Shown: positions 42,675 through 51,176, counted from the first letter of the stretch. The stretch: DNA of 64,000 bases from Comamonas sp. 26 (GCF_002754475.1 NZ_PEFL01000002.1:1-64000), one strand, 5' to 3'. Numbers and translations: made by a program. Notes: generated from the letters alone by a model not told the origin.

Positions 42675-42959
42675 TCAGTACTTGGACATCGAGTCCTTGG
42701 ACATGTCGTCCTTGCCCATGCCATCCTTTTTCATCCCATCCTTGGACATTGAATCCTTCTTCATACCGTCCTTTTTCATGCTGTCTTTCTTCATGCTGTC
42801 CTTGCCCATGGAGTCTTTCTTCATGCCGTCCTTGGACATGGAGTCCTTCGCCATCGAATCCTTGGCCATGCTGTCCTTGGACATGTCATCGGCGGCAAAG
42901 GCCGAGGCGCCAGCGACGGCGAGACAAGTGGCAAGCAGGGTTGTGGTGAGCTTGTTCAT
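42675..42959 (-). CDS. mrpX: methionine-rich MxKDx pentapeptide-repeat exported protein (MrpX-like)
   Basis: 94 aa. Signal peptide 1-22 (MNKLTTTLLATCLAVAGASA, cleaved after AFA), then 13 pentapeptides MxKD[S/G/D] plus a final MSKY; the mature chain has a Met every five residues and alternating Lys/Asp. Matches the pentapeptide MXKDX repeat proteins; MrpX of Azospira suillum, a hypochlorite scavenger, has this nature. Proposed role: sacrificial methionines in the periplasm, oxidised by HOCl or similar and re-reduced by MsrP and MsrA next to it. AAGGAA before ATG. The 15-base repeat unit can gain or lose copies. Confidence 0.9.
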   Translation of the reverse strand: MNKLTTTLLATCLAVAGASAFAADDMSKDSMAKDSMAKDSMSKDGMKKDSMGKDSMKKDSMKKDGMKKDSMSKDGMKKDGMGKDDMSKDSMSKY

Positions 42960-43061
42960 TTGGATTCCTTCAGTTTGGGTGTCATCTTCAAAAGATGGGC
43001 TTACGTTCCAGAGAACTCGGCCTCGCGCTTTCTTCGGCAGTCGAGTGGTTGCAACAACCCC

Positions 43062-43853
43062 TCAGCTCCCTCCGAACCAGTTGTAGCCCTGGTCTTCCCA
43101 GTAGCCACCGGAATAGGTGTTGGTAACGAACATCGCCTGGATGTACTTGGGGTTCTTGTAGCCAAGCTTTGTAGGCATGCGCAGCTTCATCGGAAAGCCA
43201 TATTTGGGCGGCAGCGGCTGCCCGTCATAGCTCAGAGTAAGCAACGTCTGCGGATGCAAGGCGGTAGGCATGTCGATACTGGTGTAGTAGTCGTCCACGC
43301 ATTTGAAGCCCACGTATTTGGCGCTGGTGTCGGCTCCGATACGACGCAGAAAATCGGAAAAACGCACACCACCCCACCTGCCGATAGCGCTCCAGCCTTC
43401 CACGCAAATGTGGCGGGTAATCTGCTCCTCCTGCTGCATGGCACGCAGCTCGGCCAGGCTCCAGGCATGCTTGTCGGCGACCATGCCGGTCACTTCGAGT
43501 CGATAGCTGGCCTCGTCCACCTCGCGGATTTCGTCCTCACCGTAGTAGGCGTTGAAGGGAAAGGGCCGCGTGATCTCAGCTTCGGTATAGGTAGGAGCCA
43601 GCTGCGACGGACTAAAAATCAGGCCCTGTATCTTGTCGTTGAAGCGTGAAATTTTGCTGAGCGCGGCTTCGACATGTTTGTCATCGCTGATGCTGCAACC
43701 GGTCAGCAGCGACAGGCCGCCGAGCGTAAGCGTGCGTTGCAAAAAAATGCGGCGTGCGGGCTGATCGAGCTGCTTGGCAATCTGCGTGCGGGCTTCACCC
43801 AACACGGCGTCAGCGTCGATATCGAGCAAGGTGTGGGGCTTGAAGATTTTCAT
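43062..43853 (-). CDS. Tat-exported molybdopterin oxidoreductase, MsrP/YedY1-like
   Basis: 263 aa from ATG 43853, overlapping the cytochrome gene by 4 bases. Sulfite-oxidase-fold enzyme; the molybdenum-ligand cysteine is C150 in RHICVEGWSAIGRWGG. The N-terminus has a twin-arginine RRIFLQR (34-40) within a long n-region, and the h-region ends LLTGC (C53), which fits a lipobox, so it may be a Tat-exported lipoprotein. The likely reaction is reduction of methionine sulfoxide in periplasmic proteins with electrons from the adjacent cytochrome. It is shorter than E. coli MsrP and is closer to the YedY1 type of chlorite-response loci. Confidence 0.87.
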   Translation of the reverse strand: MKIFKPHTLLDIDADAVLGEARTQIAKQLDQPARRIFLQRTLTLGGLSLLTGCSISDDKHVEAALSKISRFNDKIQGLIFSPSQLAPTYTEAEITRPFPFNAYYGEDEIREVDEASYRLEVTGMVADKHAWSLAELRAMQQEEQITRHICVEGWSAIGRWGGVRFSDFLRRIGADTSAKYVGFKCVDDYYTSIDMPTALHPQTLLTLSYDGQPLPPKYGFPMKLRMPTKLGYKNPKYIQAMFVTNTYSGGYWEDQGYNWFGGS

Positions 43854-44515
43854 GATGTTTTGGGCACGCGGCCTCGGATCATCGTGAGCAAGGTGCGGGG
43901 CACCAGGGCCACCATCACCAGATGCACGACAAGAAATGCAACGATGGCTGCCATGGCGAAGAAGTGGATACGGCGCGCAAACTCGTAGCCCCCCAGCAAT
44001 TCGCGCAGCACAGGGAATTGCACCGACTTCCACAGCACCAAGCCCGACAGAACGATCACGATCAGATCGAGCATCACGAACAGATAGGCCAGCTTTTGCA
44101 CGTTGTTGTATTGACGCGGGTCGCCATGCGAAAGCTTGCCTTTAAGCGCCTCCAGCAAGTCGTGCAGCACGCCATGCGGCGTGAGGGGAAAGAACTTGCG
44201 GGCGAGCCGACCGCTGGCGATGTTGAGCGTCAAGTACAAAAGACCGTTGAATACCAGCAACCACATGGCCGCGAAATGCCACTGCAGCGCACCACCCAGC
44301 CAGCCACCGAGAGTGATGACGGCTGGTATGGAGAAGGGAAAAATCGGCGATGCGTCATAGATACGCCAGCCGCTCATCACCATGATCACCACGGCCAAGG
44401 CATTGAGCCAGTGCGTGATGCGCATCCACAGTGGATGAATGGGCCGAGCGGCCAGATCCACCGGGCCTGCCTGGACATTTTTTGGGGCGATGATGGTGCG
44501 GGTCATGGGGCACAT
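43850..44515 (-). CDS. b561-type cytochrome b, electron donor to the molybdoenzyme
   Basis: 221 aa (alternative ATG at 44506 gives 218). Inner-membrane di-heme cytochrome of the Ni/Fe-hydrogenase/b561 type with four to five TM helices; candidate heme histidines are in RITHWLNAL (about 34), ALQWHFAAMW (about 79), RIHFFAM and VHLVMV (about 182-200). Passes quinol electrons to the periplasmic molybdoenzyme, taking the role of MsrQ but with a different fold signature (YedZ1 type). First gene of the minus-strand module; no clear Shine-Dalgarno at either ATG. Confidence 0.85.
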   Translation of the reverse strand: MCPMTRTIIAPKNVQAGPVDLAARPIHPLWMRITHWLNALAVVIMVMSGWRIYDASPIFPFSIPAVITLGGWLGGALQWHFAAMWLLVFNGLLYLTLNIASGRLARKFFPLTPHGVLHDLLEALKGKLSHGDPRQYNNVQKLAYLFVMLDLIVIVLSGLVLWKSVQFPVLRELLGGYEFARRIHFFAMAAIVAFLVVHLVMVALVPRTLLTMIRGRVPKTS

Positions 44516-44540
44516 TGTTGGACTGGCCCCATGGCGGATG

Positions 44541-44569
44541 TATCACGCAAAGTTCAATTAATTGTGATA
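44541..44569. promoter_or_regulatory. candidate operator between the redox operon and the two-component system
   Basis: Inverted repeat TATCAC (44541-44546) / GTGATA (44564-44569), with a 10-bp palindrome CAATTAATTG (44555-44564) inside. Located in the 89-base divergent promoter region, so a site for the neighbouring OmpR-type regulator is plausible; not demonstrated. Confidence 0.4.
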
Positions 44570-44604
44570 ACTAAAAAACGCCTATCGCGAGAGAATGGCT
44601 CTCT

Positions 44605-45330
44605 ATGGACTCCCCTAAACGCGTACTGATCGTCGAAGACGACCTCCACATTGCGGAACTTTTGCGCATGCATCTTCGCGATGAAGGCTATGTCGTTGAG
44701 CATGCCGCTGACGGCGATACAGGCCTGCGCGAATTGGAGCGCAGTCACTGGGATGCACTGGTGCTTGACCTGATGTTGCCGGGCATCGACGGATTGGAAA
44801 TATGCCGTCGAGCCCGTACCATGGCCAGGTACACCCCCATCATCATCATCAGCGCCCGCTCCAGCGAGGTACACCGCATCCTCGGCTTGGAACTCGGCGC
44901 AGACGACTACCTGGCCAAGCCTTTTTCGGTGCTGGAACTGGTCGCCCGCGTCAAGGCACTGCTGCGGCGCACCGATGCACTCGCTCGCAATGCCCGCATG
45001 GATTCGGGCAGTCTCTCGATTGGCGAGTTGGATATCGAGCCACTGGCGCGTGAAGTGCGCATCGATGGCAAGCTCATAGAACTCACTCCGCGCGAGTTTG
45101 ACCTGCTGCACTTCTTTGCCCTCAGCCCCGGAAAAGTGTTCTCGCGGCTGGACCTGCTCAACCACGTCTGGGGCTATCACCACGATGGCTACGAGCACAC
45201 CGTCAACACGCATATCAACCGGCTACGCATAAAAATCGAAATCGACCCCGCCCAGCCGCGCCGCATTCTCACGGTGTGGGGGCACGGCTACAAGCTGTCG
45301 ACCTCTGCCAACGGGGAGACCGCATCATGA
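44605..45330 (+). CDS. OmpR-family response regulator
   Basis: 241 aa. Receiver domain with acidic pocket EDD (11-13), phosphoacceptor D55 (VLDLMLPG), T/S and K106-region (LAKPFS), followed by an OmpR/PhoB winged helix (LTPREFDLLHFFA about 155, HTVNTHINRLRIKIE about 200). Activates transcription after phosphorylation by the next gene's kinase. Divergent from the cytochrome/molybdoenzyme operon across 89 bases, so that operon is the most likely target. Overlaps the kinase gene by 4 bases. Confidence 0.94.
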   Translation: MDSPKRVLIVEDDLHIAELLRMHLRDEGYVVEHAADGDTGLRELERSHWDALVLDLMLPGIDGLEICRRARTMARYTPIIIISARSSEVHRILGLELGADDYLAKPFSVLELVARVKALLRRTDALARNARMDSGSLSIGELDIEPLAREVRIDGKLIELTPREFDLLHFFALSPGKVFSRLDLLNHVWGYHHDGYEHTVNTHINRLRIKIEIDPAQPRRILTVWGHGYKLSTSANGETAS

Positions 45331-46808
45331 TGACTTTGTCGAGGCGGCTGTCGGTCGTATTCGCGGTGTTGCTGCTGGTCTGCTGCGGTGCCTCGGTCTG
45401 GCTGCAGATTCGCGCCACCAGCAAGCACGAGCAAGAAGTCATTCAGCGTTTGTCGAGTGGCTTGGCGGCACACATTGCCGAGAACGCGGAGTTGATGAAG
45501 CCCGGCGGCCTGAACCAGGATGCGGTGAAAGATCTGTTTGACAAGCTCATGGCGGTCAACCCCAGCGCAGAACTCTATCTCTTGGGTCTGGACGGCCGCA
45601 TCGAAGCACAGGCCGCACCGCAGGGTCACCTCAAGCGCGACAAGGTCAACTTAAAGCCTGTCCATGAATTACTCGCTGGCGGAGCCCTGCCCATTGTGGG
45701 CGACGACCCGCGCAGCCCTGATGCCTCCAAGGTGTTCAGCGTCGCCCCGCTGCGCGTGGCTGGGCACGATGCCGGCTATGTTTATGTCGTGCTGCAGGGT
45801 GAAGATCACGATGCCTTGGTCGCCAACACGGCAGCCGACAATGTGCTGCACACTACTCTGTGGTTGATGGGCGTGGTTGCGCTATTGGTCCTGCTCGCCG
45901 GCCTTGCCGCATTTCGCCTCATCACCCGCCCACTGCGCGAGCTGACCGAAGTGGTGCAGCGTTTCGATACCGAGGGCATAGCATCGCTGGAAAATGAGGC
46001 ACCCAAGCTAGCACGCCTGTCACAAGGCAACGATGAAATTTCGCATTTAGGCCAGGCTTTCACGCAAATGGCCCACCGCATCGCCGAGCAATGGCGCGAG
46101 CTGACGCTGCAAGATCAGCAACGCCGCGAACTATTTGCCAATATTTCACACGACCTGCGCACGCCTCTTACATCACTGCATGGCTATCTGGAAACCTTGA
46201 TGCTCAAGGCCGACTCGCTCGACGAGACGGATCGACGACGCTACCTGGAAATCGCTCTGGGCCAGAGCCGCAAGGTCGGACGTCTTGCGCAAGAAGTGTT
46301 CGAATTGGCACGACTCGAATACGGCGTGGTCAAGCCCGAGAAGGAAAGCTTTGCTCTGGCGGATCTTGTGCAAGACGTATTCCAGAAATTTGAACTGGCT
46401 GCCGAGGCACGTCATCAACGTCTCACGCCCGACATTGCACCGGGCCTGCCCGTGGTGTCAGCCGACCTGGGCATGATTGAGCGTGTTTTGACAAATTTGC
46501 TCGACAATGCCATCCGCCACACCCCAATGGGTGGGGAGATCGTAGTGCAGTTACGTGCTCACAATGCCGGCGTGTCAGTCCAGGTCAGCGATACGGGAGG
46601 TGGTATTCCGAGCGAGCTTCAGAAGTCGCTATTCATGCGACCAGTATTCATGAGTGGCTCGCGCACCGAAAGCTCCGGCAGCGGCGGGTTGGGCCTGGTG
46701 ATCGTAAAACGCATACTGCAACTACACGGCAGCGACATTCAACTGGTGCCGCTCCCAGAGAAAGGAGCGGTATTCCGTTTTCAACTCAGCAGTATCGATC
46801 GCCTTTGA
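45327..46808 (+). CDS. membrane sensor histidine kinase
   Basis: 493 aa from ATG 45327 (overlap ATGA with the regulator). TM1 about 8-28, periplasmic sensor loop about 29-170, TM2 about 172-195, HAMP, dimerisation domain with H275 (ANISHDLRTPLTSLHGYL), and a catalytic domain with N box NLLDNAIRHTP (about 395), DTGGGIP and GSGGLGL. The periplasmic loop has no cysteine; in an oxidative-stress module methionine oxidation could be the cue (it includes ENAELMKPGG and DKLMAVNPSA), which is speculative. Confidence 0.92.
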   Translation: MMTLSRRLSVVFAVLLLVCCGASVWLQIRATSKHEQEVIQRLSSGLAAHIAENAELMKPGGLNQDAVKDLFDKLMAVNPSAELYLLGLDGRIEAQAAPQGHLKRDKVNLKPVHELLAGGALPIVGDDPRSPDASKVFSVAPLRVAGHDAGYVYVVLQGEDHDALVANTAADNVLHTTLWLMGVVALLVLLAGLAAFRLITRPLRELTEVVQRFDTEGIASLENEAPKLARLSQGNDEISHLGQAFTQMAHRIAEQWRELTLQDQQRRELFANISHDLRTPLTSLHGYLETLMLKADSLDETDRRRYLEIALGQSRKVGRLAQEVFELARLEYGVVKPEKESFALADLVQDVFQKFELAAEARHQRLTPDIAPGLPVVSADLGMIERVLTNLLDNAIRHTPMGGEIVVQLRAHNAGVSVQVSDTGGGIPSELQKSLFMRPVFMSGSRTESSGSGGLGLVIVKRILQLHGSDIQLVPLPEKGAVFRFQLSSIDRL

Positions 46809-47153
46809 AAAGCTTGTGCCATAAACCTGCTGAAAATCTCACATCCCCTGAGTTGTACAAACGGGTACAGCATAAGAAATGCGCCAACGATATAGGTCGC
46901 CTAAATCAGATCCGATCTACGCCATGAGTGCCACGTGGTCTCGGGCAACAAAAACTGCCGTATTTCACCGTCCACATCATTTGACAGAGTCGAGCGTTGC
47001 ACGAATTAAAGGGAGAGACTCGATAGTCGAGTCTCGCTCTGTATGCCTTGGAAAGAAACGAAGGCGATGGAAGAACTACCTGTATGCAGTTCATTCACAT
47101 CGCCTTTATGGATCTCCTCTACGGAGATCGCAATCACGGTTTCAGACCCGGAT
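46809..47153. other. 345-base region at the right end of the module, with three inverted repeats
   Basis: No gene. From left: GAGACTCGA (47015-47023) / TCGAGTCTC (47027-47035); AAGGCGATG (47061-47069) / CATCGCCTT (47098-47106); GATCTCC (47111-47117) / GGAGATC (47123-47129). There is no T-tract typical of a terminator for the kinase or for ahpF. These may be terminal repeats of a degraded element or structured RNA. Confidence 0.6.
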
Positions 47154-48710
47154 TTAGTTTCGGATCAGGTGATCAAAAGCCGACAGTGCAGCCGTAGCAC
47201 CCGCACCCGCCGCAATCACAATCTGCTTGTACGGCACCGTGGTGCAGTCACCGGCGGCGAACACGCCAGGCAGGTTGGTCTGGCCCTTGGCATCCACAAT
47301 GATTTCGCCAAACTTGCTCAGCTCCACCGTGCCCTTGAGCCATTCGGTGTTGGGCACCAGACCGATCTGGACAAACACACCTTCCAGTTCGACATGGTGT
47401 TCCTCGCCGGTCACACGGTCCTTGTAGCGCAGGCCATTGACCTTGCCATTGGCACCGGTGATTTCGGTGGTCTGTGCATTGGTATGCACCGTCACATTGG
47501 GCAGGCTGTCCAACTTCTTGACCAGCACGGCATCGGCCTTGAGCTGCTCCGCAAACTCCACCACCGTGACATGGGCCACCAGACCCGCTAGGTCGATGGC
47601 TGCCTCGATACCCGAGTTGCCACCACCGATGACCGCGACGCGCTTGCCCTTGAACAGGGGACCGTCGCAATGCGGGCAGTAGGCCACGCCCTTGTTCTTG
47701 TACTCGGCTTCGCCGGGCACATTCACATTGCGCCAGCGGGCACCGGTCGACAAAATCACGGTCTTGGCTTTGAGCGCTCCACCATTGGCCAGTTGCACTT
47801 CAACCAGACCACCAGGCTGCGCAGCGGGAATCAGCTTCTCGGCGCGCTGCAGGTTCATGATGTCCACATCGTAAGCACGGGTGTGGGCTTCCAGTGCGGC
47901 AGCAAACTTAGGACCGTCGGTTTCCAGCACAGAGATGTAGTTCTCAATCGCCAGCGTGTCGTTGACCTGACCGCCAAAGCGCTCAGCAGCTACACCAGTG
48001 CGAATGCCTTTGCGAGCGGCGTACACAGCCGCCGCCGCACCTGCAGGGCCGCCACCGATCACCAGCACATCAAACGCATCCTTGGCCGACAGCTTGGCCG
48101 CTTCACGCGAGGCTGCGCCGGTATCGAGCTTGGCCACGATTTCTTCGATGGTCATACGGCCGGAGCCAAAGACGCTGCCATTCATGAACACCATGGGCAC
48201 AGCCATGATTTCGCGGTCGTTCACTTCCTGCTGGAAAGCACCGCCTTCGATCACAGTCGTCTTGATCTTGGGGTTCAGGATGGCCATGAGCGACAGCGCC
48301 TGCACCACGTCCGGGCAGTTGTGGCAGGTCAGGCTCATGTAGGCGTCGAAGTTGTAATCGCCGTCCAGAGACTTGATCTGCTCGATCAGATCCTGCTCCA
48401 CCTTGGGTGGATGACCGCCCGTCCACAGCAGAGCCAGCACCAGTGAGGTGAACTCGTGGCCCAGTGGCAGACCGGCAAAGCGCAGCTGGGTGTCAGTGCC
48501 CTTGCGCTGCAGCAGGAACGAGGGCTTGCGGGCGTCGTTGCCATCGGTGCGCAGCGTGATCTTGTCACTGCGCAGGGACTGGATGGTTTGCAGCAGATCG
48601 CGCATCTGGGCGCTGGTCTCGCTGTCATCCAGAGAAGCCACCAGCTCAAACGGCTGCTGCACACGTTCCAGGTAGGCGGCGAGTTGGGCTTTGAGTTGAT
48701 TGTCAAGCAT
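47154..48710 (-). CDS. ahpF: alkyl hydroperoxide reductase subunit F
   Basis: 518 aa. FAD/NADH protein that re-reduces AhpC. N-terminal thioredoxin-like double domain with CHNC (about 128-131), FAD-binding [17 protein letters not shown] (about 219), NADH motif [15 protein letters not shown] (about 362) and active-site CPHC (about 344). Normal length. Its 3' 75 bases are duplicated at 41811-41885. ahpC lies 175 bases upstream with a terminator between, so ahpF is probably expressed partly by read-through. Confidence 0.96.
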   Translation of the reverse strand: MLDNQLKAQLAAYLERVQQPFELVASLDDSETSAQMRDLLQTIQSLRSDKITLRTDGNDARKPSFLLQRKGTDTQLRFAGLPLGHEFTSLVLALLWTGGHPPKVEQDLIEQIKSLDGDYNFDAYMSLTCHNCPDVVQALSLMAILNPKIKTTVIEGGAFQQEVNDREIMAVPMVFMNGSVFGSGRMTIEEIVAKLDTGAASREAAKLSAKDAFDVLVIGGGPAGAAAAVYAARKGIRTGVAAERFGGQVNDTLAIENYISVLETDGPKFAAALEAHTRAYDVDIMNLQRAEKLIPAAQPGGLVEVQLANGGALKAKTVILSTGARWRNVNVPGEAEYKNKGVAYCPHCDGPLFKGKRVAVIGGGNSGIEAAIDLAGLVAHVTVVEFAEQLKADAVLVKKLDSLPNVTVHTNAQTTEITGANGKVNGLRYKDRVTGEEHHVELEGVFVQIGLVPNTEWLKGTVELSKFGEIIVDAKGQTNLPGVFAAGDCTTVPYKQIVIAAGAGATAALSAFDHLIRN

Positions 48711-48806
48711 GGTGGATTCCTTTGAATTTTGAGTTGTTGATGCAGTGCAGCAAGGTGGTTTCTAGCCACTTGCCCGCCCATAAAAGCAAAAACTGGGCGA
48801 AAAAAA

Positions 48807-48846
48807 GCCGGACGAACGGACACCGGGTGCCTGAGCGTCGTCCGGC
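48807..48846 (-). terminator. terminator between ahpC and ahpF
   Basis: GCCGGACGA (48807-48815) / TCGTCCGGC (48838-48846); on the minus strand the 3' arm is followed by TTTTTTT (48800-48806 complement). Would lower ahpF relative to ahpC, the usual stoichiometry. Confidence 0.85.
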
Positions 48847-48885
48847 CTTCAGAGCGCCTGCGCGCTCAGCCGATAACAATCAGGC

Positions 48886-49461
48886 TTAGATCTTGCCGAC
48901 CAGATCCAGCGAAGGAGTGATCGTGTTAGCGCCTTCCTTCCACTTGGCAGGGCACACTTGGCCGGGGTGAGCGGCAGTGAACTGAGCAGCCTTCAGCTTG
49001 CGCAGAGTTTCCGACACGTCACGAGCGATTTCGTTGGAGTGCACTTCCATGGTCTTGATCACGCCATCGGGGTTGATCACGAAAGTACCGCGCAGAGCCA
49101 GACCTTCTTCAGGGATGTGCACGCCGAAAGCGTTGGTCAGTTGGTGCGTAGGATCGCCAACCAGAGGGAACTTGGCCTTGCCCACAGCGTCGGAAGTTTC
49201 GTGCCACACCTTGTGCGAGAAGTGGGTGTCGGTTGTCACGATGTAGACCTCAGCGCCAGCCTTCTGGAACTCAGCGTAGTTGTCCGCTGCGTCTTCGATT
49301 TCGGTGGGGCAGTTGAAGGTAAAGGCTGCGGGCATGAAAATCAGAACCGACCACTTACCCTTCAGGCTCTCTTCGGTCACGGTGATGAATTCACCCTTGC
49401 CGTTGCGGTTCACATAAGCTTCGGTCTTGAACGGTTGGACTTGTGTATTGATCAGAGACAT
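48886..49461 (-). CDS. ahpC: alkyl hydroperoxide reductase subunit C (2-Cys peroxiredoxin)
   Basis: 191 aa. Reduces H2O2, organic peroxides and peroxynitrite. Peroxidatic C51 in AAFTFNCPTEIED, resolving C170 in HPGQVCPAKW. Length and motifs match the E. coli AhpC group that partners AhpF. Codon use is highly biased, consistent with strong expression. Confidence 0.97.
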   Translation of the reverse strand: MSLINTQVQPFKTEAYVNRNGKGEFITVTEESLKGKWSVLIFMPAAFTFNCPTEIEDAADNYAEFQKAGAEVYIVTTDTHFSHKVWHETSDAVGKAKFPLVGDPTHQLTNAFGVHIPEEGLALRGTFVINPDGVIKTMEVHSNEIARDVSETLRKLKAAQFTAAHPGQVCPAKWKEGANTITPSLDLVGKI

Positions 49462-49856
49462 TTGATGTTTCCTTGTGGTTGGTGTTGATGACAGGATGAA
49501 GTTTAGAGAGACTCAATCAATTAATCTAATCGATTGATTTCATTGAATTGATTGAATAAAACTATCAAATACAACTCTCAGTCATTCTGGACTCAAGCCG
49601 CAGCGCTTTGCAGCTCAGTTTTCTATTGTGGGCCGGTTTCGCTCACTTCAAGCCAATAGTCCTTCAATCACGCTCATAGCTTTTGTTGTCATCACAGTGT
49701 CAGTCCCTGTGCAAGACCGCGAGCAGCCAGTCCGTAAACTAAACGAGAACGCGCATCAGATGCAGCCAATTCGCGAAAGCATGGGCTTTGTTTGATTTGC
49801 CTCACAAAGCATGGACAATCCAGATCGAACAACAACTGACCGAGAAGGAGTCCCCC
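49462..49856. other. ahpC / bacterioferritin divergent region
   Basis: 395 bases without a gene. Contains the inverted repeat at 49513-49555 close to ahpC; the half near the bfr gene shows no motif I can name. Confidence 0.6.
49513..49555 (-). promoter_or_regulatory. large inverted repeat upstream of ahpC
   Basis: TCAATCAATT (49513-49522) and AATTGATTGA (49546-49555) are exact 10-bp inverted repeats 23 bases apart, with ATCGATTGAT between them, 52 to 94 bases upstream of the ahpC start. Likely a regulator binding region; no match to the classic OxyR ATAG spacing could be shown. Confidence 0.5.
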
Positions 49857-50333
49857 ATGAAAGGTGATGCACAAGTCATTTCCTGGCTGCAAGCTCAGCT
49901 CAAGAACGAACTGACCGCCATCAACCAGTACTTTTTGCACTACCGCATGTACAAGCACTGGGGCTTCGACAAGCTGGCCAAGAAGGAATATGAAGAATCC
50001 ATCGGCGAGATGAAGCACGCCGACTGGCTGATGGACCGCATCTTCACGCTAGACGGCCTGCCTAATCTGCAGGATCTGGGCAAGCTGCAAATCGGTGAAG
50101 ACGTGCCTGAAGCGCTGGCCTGCGACCTGCGTCTTGAGCAAGCAGCTCAGCAGACCATCAAGGATGGCATTGCACACTGCGAATCCGTGCGTGACTATGT
50201 CTCGCGCGATCTGCTACAAAAGATTCTGGACGACACCGAAGAGCACATCGACTTCCTCGAAACCCAGCTCGACCTGATCGACAAGGTCGGCACGCAGAAC
50301 TATCTGCAGTCGCTGATGGGCGAGATCGAGTAA
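49857..50333 (+). CDS. bfr: bacterioferritin
   Basis: 158 aa from ATG 49857 (AAGGAG upstream). Iron-storing 24-mer shell. Ferroxidase residues E18, E51, H54 and the EEHIDFLE helix are visible, and Met52, the axial ligand to the intersubunit heme, is present, so this is a heme-binding BFR. Followed by a strong terminator. Near ahpC/ahpF, i.e. iron sequestration next to peroxide defence. Confidence 0.96.
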   Translation: MKGDAQVISWLQAQLKNELTAINQYFLHYRMYKHWGFDKLAKKEYEESIGEMKHADWLMDRIFTLDGLPNLQDLGKLQIGEDVPEALACDLRLEQAAQQTIKDGIAHCESVRDYVSRDLLQKILDDTEEHIDFLETQLDLIDKVGTQNYLQSLMGEIE

Positions 50334-50352
50334 AGCTAGCGCATAGAGTGCA

Positions 50353-50378
50353 AAAAAACGGGCCTTGGCCCGTTTTTT
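50353..50378. terminator. bidirectional terminator after bfr
   Basis: Perfect stem AAAAAACGGGCC / GGCCCGTTTTTT with a TT loop; serves bfr on the plus strand and the FadR-type gene on the minus strand. Confidence 0.93.
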
Positions 50379-50383
50379 ATTTT

Positions 50384-51088
50384 TCAAAGCCCCGTCGGGA
50401 AGTGCACGCCCGCGCGTTGCGCCGCCTGCACGATATGCATGGCCATCGCCTGCTGGGCCAGCTCGGGGCGGCCCTGGGACAGGGCATCAATGATGGCCGC
50501 ATGTTCCTCGCAAGTGGCGTGGCGCGCGCCGCGTCGGTAAAACGGCAGGCGCTGGCTTTCCTGCATGACTTCGCCGCTGCCGCGCAACACATCGGCGATG
50601 GCATGGTTGCCCGAAATAGTGGCGATCTGCAGGTGAAAGTCAAAGTCCAGCCTGCTAGCCTGCGCAAAATCCGCCAGCTCAATACTCTGCTGCATGGCCT
50701 GCAGGTTAGCCTTCATGGCCGAAACATCCTCGGGCTGTATCACCAGAGCGGCCAAACGGGATGCAAAGCCTTCCAGCGCATAACGCAGCTGGTAAACATC
50801 GTTGAGCGCATGAGAATCCGCAAAGCGCCAGACCGCGCCGGAAGGCTGAGCCTCCGGCGCTTCGGTCACATACATGCCCTTGCCTGGACGCGCCACCACC
50901 AAGCCCAGGCCTTGCAAGGTAGACAGTGCCTCGCGTAGCGAGGTCCGGCTGATCCCCAGCTGTTCCGATAAATCACGCTGCGAAGGCAGCAGCGAGCCCA
51001 CCGGATAGACGCCATCGTCTATCCATTCCCGAATCACGCGGGCGGCGTGGCTGGCAACGGCAAGGCTTGTGGCGCTGGTGGATTCCAT
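50384..51088 (-). CDS. FadR-subfamily GntR transcriptional regulator
   Basis: 234 aa. N-terminal winged HTH (LLPSQRDLSEQLGISRTSLREAL about 33-55, GLVVARPGKGMYV) and a helical FCD effector domain (about 95-225) with the metal-site style histidines DFHLQIA and EEHAAIIDAL. A repressor responding to a carboxylic acid or related small molecule. The MFS transporter gene is 88 bases upstream on the same strand; two TNGTNNNACNA-type operators lie in the MFS/ureidoglycolate lyase divergent region, so this protein most likely binds them. Confidence 0.92.
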   Translation of the reverse strand: MESTSATSLAVASHAARVIREWIDDGVYPVGSLLPSQRDLSEQLGISRTSLREALSTLQGLGLVVARPGKGMYVTEAPEAQPSGAVWRFADSHALNDVYQLRYALEGFASRLAALVIQPEDVSAMKANLQAMQQSIELADFAQASRLDFDFHLQIATISGNHAIADVLRGSGEVMQESQRLPFYRRGARHATCEEHAAIIDALSQGRPELAQQAMAMHIVQAAQRAGVHFPTGL

Positions 51089-51176
51089 ACAGTAGGGTCA
51101 GTCATCAAAAACAAAGGGGGTGCGCCCGATCTTAGCGACTGTCCCCTTGCATTTGCGCTATTCCCGCCCTCTTGCC

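Larger units (their letters stand above)
41811..47228. mobile_element. putative 5.3-kb inserted module between duplicated ahpF 3' ends
   Basis: Direct repeats 41811-41885 and 47154-47228 enclose 5,268 bp that carry msrA, the MxKDx repeat gene, the molybdopterin oxidoreductase, cytochrome b and a two-component system. No integrase or transposase is inside. The layout suggests integration or recombination at the 3' end of ahpF, with a divergent copy of that end brought in. Insertion is an inference from the repeat arrangement. Confidence 0.6.

Noticed and set aside
42675..42959. 15-base periodic repeats that could look like a CRISPR or satellite array
   Set aside because: The repeats encode MxKDx pentapeptides in one frame with signal peptide and ribosome-binding site; no spacers.
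41886..47153. Integrase or transposase driving the module
   Set aside because: All open frames in the segment are accounted for by the six genes; no recombinase is present, so the mechanism is unknown.
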